64,000 nt of DNA. It comes from Variovorax sp. PMC12 (GTDB lineage: Bacteria; Pseudomonadota; Gammaproteobacteria; Burkholderiales; Burkholderiaceae_C). Shown piece after piece: positions 26,143-34,582 of the stretch. The notes under the pieces were generated by a model. The model did no database searches, had not been told where the DNA came from, and worked only from the letters and a program-made list of their open reading frames with translations. The stretch lies in NCBI RefSeq assembly GCF_003019815.1, contig NZ_CP027773.1, positions 2,739,001 through 2,803,000 of the forward strand. The letters run 5' to 3'. The position numbers and the translations under genes were made by a program. The stretch's first letter is position 1, and every line of letters starts with the position of its first letter.

Positions 26143-27267
26143 TCACTTGAAGCGGGCTTCGATGCCCGCGGTCATCCGCTCGAGCCACTCGAAGCTCGGC
26201 GGGTCGATCACGTCGACGAGCACGTCCGGCACCTTCACGCCGCGCGCGGCCCAGGTCTCCGGGCCCTTGGTGTCGCCGCCGGTGCGGTAGCCGTATTCGT
26301 GGGCCAGTTCGCGCAGGGCCGGATCGTTTTCGAGTGCTGCGCCCAGGCGCGCGCCGCCCGGCGTATAGGGCACCAGCACATGCTTCGAATAGACGGTGGG
26401 CTTGGGATAGAGCAGCACCATGTCGCTCTTGAGCCGGTCGGGGTTCTTGAGCCAGAACTCGACCATCTGCGACTCGTAGGCCACCAGCAGCGGCGCCTTG
26501 CCCATGCCGAGCGCCAGGTAGTCTTCGAACGGCCCGGCCGACGACTGCTCCTGGAAGCCCTGCCGCAGGAAGAGCGGCGCGACCACCGGCATGACGCGGT
26601 CCACGTCCTGCTGGCTCTGCACGATCTGCTGGCTGTTGGCCAGGTAGCTCGCCAGCGCCAGGTACATGGCCGCCGAGTTGGAGGTGCGCACGTCGGTCGA
26701 GTTGATGAGCAGCGACTTGCTGGTGGAGAACGCGCTGCTCGCCTTGAGCTCCTTCCAGCGCGTGCCCTTCTCGATCATGGCCATCAGGCCCGGCAGGTCG
26801 ACCACGTAGTAGAAGTCGCCCTGCTTCTGCGCGATGCCGTTGGCCACGAGGATCTCGGCAATCGGCCGCCAGCTGGCCAGCACGATGGGCGTGTAGAACG
26901 GATTGAAGACGTTGGGCGCCTTGGCCAGCGTCTTGAGCTGCGCCGCGGCGGGCGCGCCCGAGGGGAATCCGAAGTCGAACTTGCTGGCGTCGTAGCGGCC
27001 GGCAATGGCGCGGGAGCCGGCCTTCTCGACCACCACGGTGATGCCCTGCGCGGCAAGGGCTTTCTGCACGCGCGGGTCGGCAAAGAAGGTTTCTTTCTCG
27101 GAGCCGATCAGGCCGCGCAGCGTGACCTGTTTGTCTTGTTCGATGCGGGCCGCTGCGGCGGTGGCCGAGTCATCGTGCAGCCGGGTGTTCGAATACCAGA
27201 CGCCGCCCGCCACCGCGGCCAGCAGGACCGCGGCCAGCACCGGCGCGATCAGCTTGCGAATTTCCAA
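26143..27267 (-). CDS. Periplasmic solute-binding-like protein of the TelA operon
   Basis: This 374-residue protein has an N-terminal signal anchor (about 6-26) followed by a single extracytoplasmic domain of type-2 binding-protein type. Segments such as KFDFGFPSGAPAAAQLK and NPFYTPIVLASWRPIAEIL match the shape of the N-terminal half of the VWA lipoprotein. No ABC permease or ATPase is nearby, so it is not obviously a transporter subunit. The start is a TTG at 27267, chosen because a strong GAGGAG lies eight bases upstream while the nearby ATG at 27274 is out of frame. It is the first gene of the four-gene operon. Confidence 0.65.
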   Translation of the reverse strand: MEIRKLIAPVLAAVLLAAVAGGVWYSNTRLHDDSATAAAARIEQDKQVTLRGLIGSEKETFFADPRVQKALAAQGITVVVEKAGSRAIAGRYDASKFDFGFPSGAPAAAQLKTLAKAPNVFNPFYTPIVLASWRPIAEILVANGIAQKQGDFYYVVDLPGLMAMIEKGTRWKELKASSAFSTSKSLLINSTDVRTSNSAAMYLALASYLANSQQIVQSQQDVDRVMPVVAPLFLRQGFQEQSSAGPFEDYLALGMGKAPLLVAYESQMVEFWLKNPDRLKSDMVLLYPKPTVYSKHVLVPYTPGGARLGAALENDPALRELAHEYGYRTGGDTKGPETWAARGVKVPDVLVDVIDPPSFEWLERMTAGIEARFK

Positions 27268-27275
27268 GTCTCATG

Positions 27276-27281
27276 CTCCTC
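27276..27281 (-). promoter_or_regulatory. Shine-Dalgarno deciding a TTG start
   Basis: GAGGAG on the minus strand lies eight bases before TTG at 27267. An ATG one base after it, at 27274, is in the wrong frame and too close, so the TTG is the better start for the solute-binding-like gene. Confidence 0.6.
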
Positions 27282-27341
27282 GCCCCCTGTGAGCGGGGGT
27301 CGAGAAACATTCTGCCGACGCAATATGACGGAATATGACAG

Positions 27342-28637
27342 TCAGGTGTCAGCGGCGATCCGCGCGGTGATGCGCAGGAATTTCTCCACGTCGGCCACCG
27401 AATTGCAGTGCAGCGGCGACACCCGCACGGTGCCCGCGATGCCGAAGGATTCGAGCATGCGCTTCGAATAGATGCTGGTGGCCACGCGTTCGTACACGGT
27501 CACGCCGTGCTTCGCATATTCGACCACCGCCTGCGTGCAGTCGATGCGGTCGAAACCGATGCCCAGGATCAGGTCGCGCTTCGTCAGGTCCTCGTGGTCG
27601 AGGAACACTTCCACGCCGGGCATCTCGCGCATGCCGGTGGCGTTCTCGTTGCCATCCAGCAGCAGGGCCAGCAGCGCGCGCTCGTGCAGCTCGATGTGCG
27701 TGATGCCGGCCACGAACAATGCGCGGCGGTCGGTGGCGTCGCTGAAGTGGCCGCCTAGCCAGCACACGTAGTCGACGATCTCTGTGAGCACCGCGAACTG
27801 CCAGGGCGCCGAACTGCCGAGGTCCCAGTAGCCGGGCTTCTTGCCGGCCAGCTTGTGGTGCGGCAGCACGGCCGCGCGCTCCGACAGCCACGACAGCCCC
27901 GAGCCCCGGCAGCCGAAGAACTTGTAGGGCGCGAGGTTGATGCCGTCCACCGGTGTCTTCTGCAGGTCGATGAGGCCGTGCGGCGCGTGCTGCACGGCGT
28001 CGACCAGGATGTAGAGGTCGGGCTTGATCTCGCGCGCGCGGCGCACGATGGCCTCCATGTCGAGCTTGGCGCCCGAGATGTTCGACGCGTAGATCACGTT
28101 GAGCAGGCAGGTGTCCTTGTCGACCAGCCGCACGATCTCTTCCACGTCGATGCCGCCGGTGACGGGGTTGCTCGGCGCCACCCGCAGCTCGCGGCCCAGG
28201 CGATCGGCGTAGAGGCTCATCGCGTCGAATGCGGAAGGATGTTCGAGCACGGTGGTGACCATGTTCGTGCCCGGCACGTTCTCGGCAATGGCGCGCACCA
28301 TGTCGAACATGGCGCCTGAAGCGGAGAACGAGGCGTACACGCTGCCGCCCCTGGCATTGAGGATGGTGCGCAGGTCTTCGCTGCCCTTGGCCTGGATGTC
28401 CTGCAGCTCGACGGCCGTGGCGTGGATGCGCTCGGCGTTGTCGGGTATGGCGTCGACCTGCGCGAAGCGTTCGACCGCCGCCTTCAGCCGGAACGATCCG
28501 CCGGCGTTGTCGAAGTACAGGCGCTCGCGCCCGTGGTGGTCATGCCCGACGCCGATGAAGCGCTGCTGCACCTCGCGCATCAGCGCATCGGAGAAGGCCA
28601 GGCCTCGCGGATATTGCTGTTGGAGTTCGGCTGCCAT
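27342..28637 (-). CDS. Class V aminotransferase / cysteine desulfurase-like PLP enzyme
   Basis: This 431-residue fold-type I PLP enzyme of the class V group has YFDNAGGS near residue 41, ILVDAVQHAPHG with the PLP-ring aspartate and following histidine, and the Schiff-base lysine in LAPYKFFGCRG. In cysteine desulfurases a catalytic cysteine lies in a later loop; I cannot identify it, so an aminotransferase or lyase role on an amino acid is more likely. It begins three bases after the stop of an amino-acid binding protein gene, implying joint expression. The imported amino acid is the natural substrate guess. Confidence 0.8.
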   Translation of the reverse strand: MAAELQQQYPRGLAFSDALMREVQQRFIGVGHDHHGRERLYFDNAGGSFRLKAAVERFAQVDAIPDNAERIHATAVELQDIQAKGSEDLRTILNARGGSVYASFSASGAMFDMVRAIAENVPGTNMVTTVLEHPSAFDAMSLYADRLGRELRVAPSNPVTGGIDVEEIVRLVDKDTCLLNVIYASNISGAKLDMEAIVRRAREIKPDLYILVDAVQHAPHGLIDLQKTPVDGINLAPYKFFGCRGSGLSWLSERAAVLPHHKLAGKKPGYWDLGSSAPWQFAVLTEIVDYVCWLGGHFSDATDRRALFVAGITHIELHERALLALLLDGNENATGMREMPGVEVFLDHEDLTKRDLILGIGFDRIDCTQAVVEYAKHGVTVYERVATSIYSKRMLESFGIAGTVRVSPLHCNSVADVEKFLRITARIAADT

Positions 28638-28640
28638 CGG

Positions 28641-29537
28641 TCAGACGCCCTTGTTGTTGGGGTTCTTGTAGATCTCGCGCACCGCGTCCGTCATCGGGAA
28701 ATTCAGGTTCGCGTTCCTCGGCGGGATCGGCGACATGAACCACTTGGTGTAGAGCTGCTCGATGGCGCCCGACTTCATGAGGCCGGTGACGGTCTCGTCC
28801 ACCACGGCCTTGAACTGCGGATCGTCCTTGCGCAGCATGATGCCGTAGGGCTCCTGGCGCAGTGACTCCTTGAGGATCTTGTAGTCGCCCGGGTTGGGCG
28901 CGCTGGCGATCATGCCGGCGAGCTGCACGTCGTCGAGCACGTAGGCGTCGGCGCGGCCGCTGGACAGCAGCAGGAATCCGTCGGACGTGTCCTTGCCTGC
29001 GATCTCGTGGACCTCGATGGCGCCGTTCTTGCGCACGCCGCGCAGCAGCTGGATCGAGGTGCTGCCGGTGACGGTGGCCACGTTCTTGCCGTTGAGGTCG
29101 GCGAAGGTGTTGATGCCCGAGTCCTTGCGCACCGCGGCGGTGATGTTGGTCACGAAGTGGCTGGGCGCGAAGTCGACCTGCTGCTGGCGCTGAGTGGTGT
29201 TGGTGGTGGTCGCGCAGTCGAGGTCGACCGTGCCGTTCTGCAGCAGCGGAATGCGGTTGGCCGAGTTGAGCATGGTGTAGCGCACATCGAGCTTGGCCAG
29301 GCCCAGCTTGGCCTTCACCGCGTCGACGATCTTCAGGCAGATGTCGTTGGTGAAGCCGATGGAAGCGCTGTCGGAGCCGAGCTTGTACGAGAAGGGAATC
29401 TGGCTGTCGCGCCCGCCGATCTGGATGAAGCCGCTGTCCTTGATCTTCTGAAGCGTGCCGCCGTCCTGGGCGCTGGCGGCGCCGCAGGCGAAAGCAAGGG
29501 TGAGACCGAGCGCGAGGGGCAGTTTCCTGAAGTCCAT
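28641..29537 (-). CDS. Polar amino acid ABC transporter substrate-binding protein, GltI-like
   Basis: This 298-residue periplasmic protein has a clean signal peptide ending in GAASAQ. The type-2 binding fold follows, with GFTNDICLKIVDAVKAKLG and DLDCATTTNTTQRQQQVDF. The TTNT loop and its neighbouring Asp/Arg are typical of glutamate/aspartate-binding proteins. No permease or ATPase genes accompany it, so it either uses a transporter encoded elsewhere or serves another system. It leads a two-gene unit with the class V enzyme and is divergent from a LysR-type gene that probably controls it. Confidence 0.85.
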   Translation of the reverse strand: MDFRKLPLALGLTLAFACGAASAQDGGTLQKIKDSGFIQIGGRDSQIPFSYKLGSDSASIGFTNDICLKIVDAVKAKLGLAKLDVRYTMLNSANRIPLLQNGTVDLDCATTTNTTQRQQQVDFAPSHFVTNITAAVRKDSGINTFADLNGKNVATVTGSTSIQLLRGVRKNGAIEVHEIAGKDTSDGFLLLSSGRADAYVLDDVQLAGMIASAPNPGDYKILKESLRQEPYGIMLRKDDPQFKAVVDETVTGLMKSGAIEQLYTKWFMSPIPPRNANLNFPMTDAVREIYKNPNNKGV

Positions 29538-29675
29538 GGTGGTTCCTTGAAGAGTCGATGACATTGGCCTGGGCGAATCTTCTGCCTCTCGATGAATTTC
29601 CAAAAGCGATTTTTTGTGATCGAATCGCATGAATAAAAGTGTTTCATTTGCCCATTTTCGGGACCCGCCGCCGTG
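29538..29675. promoter_or_regulatory. Divergent promoter region of the binding-protein operon and the LysR gene
   Basis: These 138 bp are clearly AT-richer than the flanks and separate divergent start codons. A dyad TGAA-N9-TTCA spans 29630-29646, close to the LysR start, and could be part of a LysR-type operator. I cannot assign unambiguous -35/-10 boxes. Confidence 0.4.
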
Positions 29676-30614
29676 ATGACTTTCAAGCAACTCGAAGCCC
29701 TCTACTGGATCGCCCGGCTCGGCGGCTTCGCCCAGGCGGCCAACCAGCTGCATGCCTCGCAGTCGGCCATTTCCAAGCGGGTGCATGAGCTGGAGCTGCT
29801 GTTCGACACCGAACTGTTCGACCGCAGCCAGCGCACCGCGCGCCTCACCGAAAAGGGCGAGGAGATGTATGTGCTCGCGCAGAAGCTGCTGGCGCAGCGC
29901 GACGCGGCCATCGAGCAGTTCGGCAAGCCCGGCGTGGTGGAGCGCCGCATCCGCATTGGCGTGACCGAACTCACGGCCATGACCTGGCTGCCGCGGCTGG
30001 TGGGTCTGATCCGCCAGCACTACCCCAAGGTGATCCTGGAGCCCGACGTGGACGACAGCCTGAAGCTGCGCGACAAGCTGCAGGCCGATGAGCTGGACCT
30101 GGTCATCGTGCCCGAGACCTTCGCCGACTCGCGCATGCCGCACAAGGTCATCGGCAAGGTCAAGAGCATGTGGATGTGCAAGCCAGGCGTGGTGCCCGCC
30201 GCAGGCAACATGCGGCTGCACGAGCTGGCGCGCCACCGCATGCTGGTGCAGGGCAACAGCTCGGGCACCGGCCGCGCCTACGACGCCTGGATGAAGGAAC
30301 AGGGCGTGCAGCCGGCCGACGTGATCGTGGTGAGCAACCTGGTGGCGCTGACCGGGCTCACCGTGTCGGGCCTGGGCGTGAGCTACCTGCCGCGCCAGTG
30401 CCTGGAGCCGCTGGTGGCGGCCGGCATGCTCGCGGTGATCGACGTGACGCCCGCGCTGCCGCTGGTGCACTACGTGGCGATGCACAAGGGCGAGCACCGC
30501 AGCGCCCTCACCTCGTCGATCGTGATGCTGGCGCAGGAGTGCTGCGACTTTTCAAGGATGTTCCAGGCGCAGCCGGCGGAGGAGGACGAGGTGCGCGCTG
30601 CGGCTGAAGGCTAG
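29676..30614 (+). CDS. LysR-family transcriptional regulator
   Basis: This 312-residue protein has an N-terminal winged helix: MTFKQLEALYWIARLGGFAQ, then ASQSAISKRVHELE as recognition helix. A C-terminal LysR co-inducer domain starts near residue 90 (IRIGVTELTAM). Its divergent position to a binding protein and PLP enzyme suggests that it activates them in response to the imported amino acid. A GTG one codon upstream (29673) is an alternative start. It is followed by an intrinsic terminator shared with the convergent ParB-like gene. Confidence 0.88.
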   Translation: MTFKQLEALYWIARLGGFAQAANQLHASQSAISKRVHELELLFDTELFDRSQRTARLTEKGEEMYVLAQKLLAQRDAAIEQFGKPGVVERRIRIGVTELTAMTWLPRLVGLIRQHYPKVILEPDVDDSLKLRDKLQADELDLVIVPETFADSRMPHKVIGKVKSMWMCKPGVVPAAGNMRLHELARHRMLVQGNSSGTGRAYDAWMKEQGVQPADVIVVSNLVALTGLTVSGLGVSYLPRQCLEPLVAAGMLAVIDVTPALPLVHYVAMHKGEHRSALTSSIVMLAQECCDFSRMFQAQPAEEDEVRAAAEG

Positions 30615-30669
30615 GCGGGGGCGGCGGCAGAGGCCAGCGCGGGTCCGTGCATGTCCTGCCGCGCCGCAC

Positions 30670-30702
30670 AAGAAAAAAGGCCGGGTCGATGCCCGGCCTT
30701 GT
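30670..30702 (-). terminator. Intrinsic terminator, mainly for the minus-strand ParB-like gene
   Basis: A perfect GC stem AAGGCCGGG/CCCGGCCTT with a short loop spans 30677-30700. On the minus strand it is followed by TTTTTTC, a good U-tract for the gene ending at 30728. On the plus strand the tail is weak, but the stem may also end the LysR transcript. Confidence 0.8.
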
Positions 30703-30727
30703 GTCTCGCGCAGCGAGCTGCCGAGCC

Positions 30728-32965
30728 CTATTTCACCGCCAGCGAAGCGCGGTAGTCCAGGGCGTACGCGAGCTTGCCGGGCTTGGCGGCCGTCATCGGC
30801 GTGTTCAGGTCATTGAAGGTCGCGGTGTCGAAGGTCGAGAGCTTGCCCATCTGCAGCGCCGTCAGGCCCGACGAACCGATGATGGTGGTGTCCGGCGTGG
30901 CGTTCATCAGGCCCGAGGCCGCCTGGATGGCCTGCAGGTAGCTCGTCGCATCGGTCAGCTTGTAGGCCGAGAGCTTGAGGCTCTGCGGCGCGGCCTGCAG
31001 CCATTCGGACCAGTAGAACTCCAGGAACTCGGTGCTGTTGGCCGGCTGCTTGTAGCCGAGGTCGCGAGTGAAGTACAGCAGCGCGCGGTACGGGTCGTCC
31101 TTCAGGCCGTTGCTCAGGCCCAGCAGCGGCGGCAGTTCGGCCGGCGTGATGGCGCTGCCGTCGGGCAGCTTGAGCCACACGAACTTGTTCTGGCGCATCG
31201 TGCGCCAGAAGCTGGCGTTGTTCAGGTCCATGTAGTGGCCCTTCTTCACCACCTTGACCTTGACTTCGGGGCCGCCACCGTTCGGCGCTTCCCAGAAGCT
31301 GGTGAGGGTATGGTGGCCGTCCGTCAGGTACAGCACGCCGCGCGGGCCGACCACGGCGGACTTCAGCGCGGTGATGTCGAAGGCATTCTTGGTCGAGCAG
31401 GTGAAGCTGCCGGGGTCGGTCAGCAAGGAAGTACCCGCGATGACCGTTGAGCCCTTGGCACCGTCGGTCAGGCCCACGGCTTCGCAGTAGTCGTCGAATT
31501 CCTTCTTCCACTGCGTCGAGTCGTTGCCGGCCGAATCCTTGGTCTTGCGGTAGCGCCCCTGCTTGTAGTAGATCTGGTCGTAGCCGATGGCCGGCTGCGT
31601 GGGATGCGCGTCGCCGATGCGGATGTCCATGGCGCTGCCAACGGTGGCCGACGCATAGGTATTGCTCACCGCCGGCACCGGCAGTGCACGGCACACACCC
31701 GAGATATGCGTAGCCGCCACGCCCGTGCTCGCAGCCGAGCCGATGTAGTACGCCGTCTGCTTGCCCACGGGCAGCAGCACGCGTCCGATCTTCTGGCTGT
31801 CGACCCACTGGCCGGCGACGAGGCCGTTCATGCCGCTGACGGTGGAGGTCGCCGCGCCGCCGATTCCGGCGTTGACGCTGAGCTTGACGTCGTTGTCGAT
31901 GGTGTCGGTCTGCAGCAGGTTGGCGCCGATCGACACGAAGTTGCGCTGCGTGCGACCGGTGAGTGCGCCGGTGGCGGGGTCGAGCTCGGGCTGGCTGCAC
32001 AGCCACTCGCCGTCGAGTGCGGTGGCGGCCAGCGCGGTGGTCGCGCTCTGCAGCACCCAGGTGCCGGTGCGGAAGCTGCCGTCGGCGGCGGTGGTTGCGA
32101 ATTCGTCGGCGAGCAGCGTGGCCGCGCCCGACTGCGCGTTGACCATGACGCGGCCGATGCGCTGGCCGCCCAGGGTCAGCGCCAATGCGCCGGGGTAGGT
32201 CTTCTGGTCGCCTTCGGCGGCGAGCAGGCCGGCCTGGCCGCCGCTGCAGCCGTCGGCATAGGCCTGGCCCATGCAGGCACGCACGCTGCCGTCGGCCTTG
32301 ATGCTCAGCTGGCCGAAGTCGGATGCGGGAGCGCCCTGCACCATGCCCTTGGCGTTGTACGCGCTGGTGAGCTTGATGAAGTTGTAGACGCCGGCAAGCC
32401 GCGACACGTCGGCCACGCCCTGGTTCGACGCGGCGATCTCGCCCTGCAGCACCGCGCCGTTGCCCGCCTTGAGGTTGGGCACCTGCGCCAGCGAACCGCT
32501 GAGCAGGCTGCCGTCGAGCTGGAAGCGCAGGCTGAGCTTGGGCAGCGCCGCGACCAGAGCGTCGGGCACGCCGGTGCCTGCGACGGCCGCGAAGTTGCCG
32601 GCCAGCAGCGAGCCGTCAGGCTGCGTGGCGTAGCTTGCGCTCACCGAGCCCGCGAGGCCGAAGCGTGAATCGACGAAGCGCAGCGTGAGCTTGCCGGTGG
32701 CAGGCTGGTCGAGCGCGATGGACACGGTGTCGCCGAAGCTGGCCGTGCCCGAATACTGCGAGCCGCCCACCAGCGGCTGCAGGGCCACGGCGGCCGGCGC
32801 GGGCTGATTGTTGTTGTTGTTGCCGCCATTGCCGGCCGAAGGGCCGCTGGTCGGGAAGAAAGTACCTCCTCCACCACCACCACCGCCGCCACAGGCTGCG
32901 AGCGAAATGGCCGCGATGCCGGCCAGGCCCGCGACGCGGGCGCGGGTCCATTTATTTTTTGTCAT
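30728..32965 (-). CDS. Lipoprotein with C-terminal ParB/Srx-like domain
   Basis: This 745-residue protein starts with a signal and lipobox SLAACG (Cys25), followed directly by a run of nine glycines and an Asn/Gly-rich linker. Residues about 60-430 are Gly/Ala/Leu-rich, strand-like repeats of unknown fold. The C-terminal part (about 450-740) has the ParB/sulfiredoxin-like signature MDIRIGDAHPTQPAIGYDQI and later LYLTDGHHTLTSF, where the DGHH loop is the nucleotide-binding motif of that superfamily. Such domains are normally cytoplasmic (ParB, Srx), so a lipidated, exported version is unusual. It stands alone with its own terminator. The ATG at 32965 is preferred over an upstream start because it gives a compact signal peptide. 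Confidence 0.7.
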   Translation of the reverse strand: MTKNKWTRARVAGLAGIAAISLAACGGGGGGGGGTFFPTSGPSAGNGGNNNNNQPAPAAVALQPLVGGSQYSGTASFGDTVSIALDQPATGKLTLRFVDSRFGLAGSVSASYATQPDGSLLAGNFAAVAGTGVPDALVAALPKLSLRFQLDGSLLSGSLAQVPNLKAGNGAVLQGEIAASNQGVADVSRLAGVYNFIKLTSAYNAKGMVQGAPASDFGQLSIKADGSVRACMGQAYADGCSGGQAGLLAAEGDQKTYPGALALTLGGQRIGRVMVNAQSGAATLLADEFATTAADGSFRTGTWVLQSATTALAATALDGEWLCSQPELDPATGALTGRTQRNFVSIGANLLQTDTIDNDVKLSVNAGIGGAATSTVSGMNGLVAGQWVDSQKIGRVLLPVGKQTAYYIGSAASTGVAATHISGVCRALPVPAVSNTYASATVGSAMDIRIGDAHPTQPAIGYDQIYYKQGRYRKTKDSAGNDSTQWKKEFDDYCEAVGLTDGAKGSTVIAGTSLLTDPGSFTCSTKNAFDITALKSAVVGPRGVLYLTDGHHTLTSFWEAPNGGGPEVKVKVVKKGHYMDLNNASFWRTMRQNKFVWLKLPDGSAITPAELPPLLGLSNGLKDDPYRALLYFTRDLGYKQPANSTEFLEFYWSEWLQAAPQSLKLSAYKLTDATSYLQAIQAASGLMNATPDTTIIGSSGLTALQMGKLSTFDTATFNDLNTPMTAAKPGKLAYALDYRASLAVK

Positions 32966-33100
32966 GTGAGTCCACAGAAAGGGGCTGAACACCCGGGACA
33001 AGCCTTGGCCCCGGGGCTGCTGGAAGCGGCCCGATTCTGTGAACTTAAGGTGACAACTTTGTGAATAACCGTGAGCAACAGGCTCCAGCCGATGAACGGC

Positions 33101-34582
33101 CTAGGCCGCGCGCGTCAGCATCCGCCCCGCGCGCGCCAGCACCCGCGCCTCGGCCTCGCCCCCGCGATAGGCCAGCACGCCGTTCACGAACACCCGCTCC
33201 ACGCCCAGGCTCACGCCATGCGGCTGGTCGTAGGTCGCGGTGTCGGCAATGGTCTCGGGGTCGAACACGACCACGTCGGCCATCGCACCCACGCGCAGCA
33301 GTCCACGGTCGGCGATGCGCAGGTTGCGCGCGGTCATGCCGGTCATCTTGTGCACCGCCTGCTCCAGCGTGAACAGCCGGCGCTGGCGCCAGTAGCGCGC
33401 GAACACGCGAGGGAACGCGCCCCACAGCCGCGGATGCGGATGCCGGTCGTGCGGCAGGCCGTCGCTGCCGATCATGGTGAGCGGATGCGCAATGACGCGC
33501 TCCACGTCTTCCTCCTGCATCTGGAAGTAGCAGGCGCCGCCGGGCTTCAGCCGCAGGCAGGCCTCCTGCTCGGTGGTGCCCCATTCGCGCGCGATGTCGG
33601 AGATGAGGCGGCCCGTCATCTCGGGATGCGGGTCGGACCAGGTGAGCAGCACATCGATCACGCCGTCGACCAGGTCCTCGCGCAGCACGGTGGAGCCGGC
33701 CACGTAGGGGTACACGTCCATCGCGATCTTCTGGCGCCGCGCGAACGACTCGATCAGCGGCAGCGTCTCCCTGGTGCGGCCCCAGTTGGCGGGGCCGGCG
33801 CACTTGTGGTGCGAGATGACCAGCGGCACGCCGGCCTCGAAGGCGCAGTCGCCGGCCTCGTGCAGGGCCTCGATGATCTGCTGCATCTCGCTGCGCAGGT
33901 GCGTGGCGTACACGCCGCCGTGGCGGGCCACCACGCGCGCCAGCGCCGTGACCTCTTCGGTCGGCGCGGCAAAGGCTTCTTCATAGAACAGGCCGGACGA
34001 CATGCCGTGCGCGCCGTCGGCCATGCAGCTGTCGAGCAGCGCTTCCATGCGCGCCAGCTCTTCGGCGCTCGCGGGGCGGTCGAGCGCTTCCATGGCCGCG
34101 AAGCGCAAGGTGGTGTGGCCCACCAGCGCGGCCACGTTGAGCGCGGGTTGCGTCGCATCGACCGCGGCGCGGTACTCGGCCATGCTCGCGTGCCTGAACG
34201 AATCGGCGCCCAGCAGCGTGAGCGGCGGCAGCGATTGCGGCGTGCGGTACGGCGCGAGCGAAATGCCGCAGTTGCCGGTCACCACGGTGGTGATGCCCTG
34301 CGACACCTTGGGCAGGCACAGCGGGTCGCGCAGCACGATGGCGTCGTCGTGCGTGTGCGCGTCGATGAAGCCGGGCGCGATGACCTTGGCGCGGCAGTCG
34401 ACAGTGTCGATGTCCGCCAGCGCCAGGCCTTGGGGCAGCCGCCCGCGCAGGCCCTCGCCGAGCGCGACGATGCGGTCGCCCTGCAGCAGCACGTCGCCGG
34501 GCCACGAAGGCCCGCCCGAGCCGTCGACCACCAGGCCGCCTTCGAGCAGCACGGCCTTCGATGATGCGTTGTTGTCAGCCAT
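33101..34582 (-). CDS. N-acyl-D-amino-acid deacylase (D-aminoacylase)
   Basis: This 493-residue amidohydrolase-fold enzyme releases D-amino acids from N-acyl derivatives. The metal motif DAHTHDD, the metal-ligand cysteine in VTGNCGIS, the histidines of THLRSE and SHHKCAG, and the catalytic aspartate in IGSDGLPHDRHPHPRLWG are all present and in family order. The start at 34582 overlaps the RpiR gene end by eight bases. It is the last gene of the D-amino-acid locus and probably feeds free D-amino acids to the PLP deaminase upstream. It has no signal peptide, so acts in the cytoplasm on imported substrates. Confidence 0.9.
   Translation of the reverse strand: MADNNASSKAVLLEGGLVVDGSGGPSWPGDVLLQGDRIVALGEGLRGRLPQGLALADIDTVDCRAKVIAPGFIDAHTHDDAIVLRDPLCLPKVSQGITTVVTGNCGISLAPYRTPQSLPPLTLLGADSFRHASMAEYRAAVDATQPALNVAALVGHTTLRFAAMEALDRPASAEELARMEALLDSCMADGAHGMSSGLFYEEAFAAPTEEVTALARVVARHGGVYATHLRSEMQQIIEALHEAGDCAFEAGVPLVISHHKCAGPANWGRTRETLPLIESFARRQKIAMDVYPYVAGSTVLREDLVDGVIDVLLTWSDPHPEMTGRLISDIAREWGTTEQEACLRLKPGGACYFQMQEEDVERVIAHPLTMIGSDGLPHDRHPHPRLWGAFPRVFARYWRQRRLFTLEQAVHKMTGMTARNLRIADRGLLRVGAMADVVVFDPETIADTATYDQPHGVSLGVERVFVNGVLAYRGGEAEARVLARAGRMLTRAA

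Noticed and set aside
32860..32892. Phase-variable tract (poly-glycine codon run in the ParB-like lipoprotein)
   Set aside because: The repeat unit is a triplet, so slippage would change linker length but not switch the frame.
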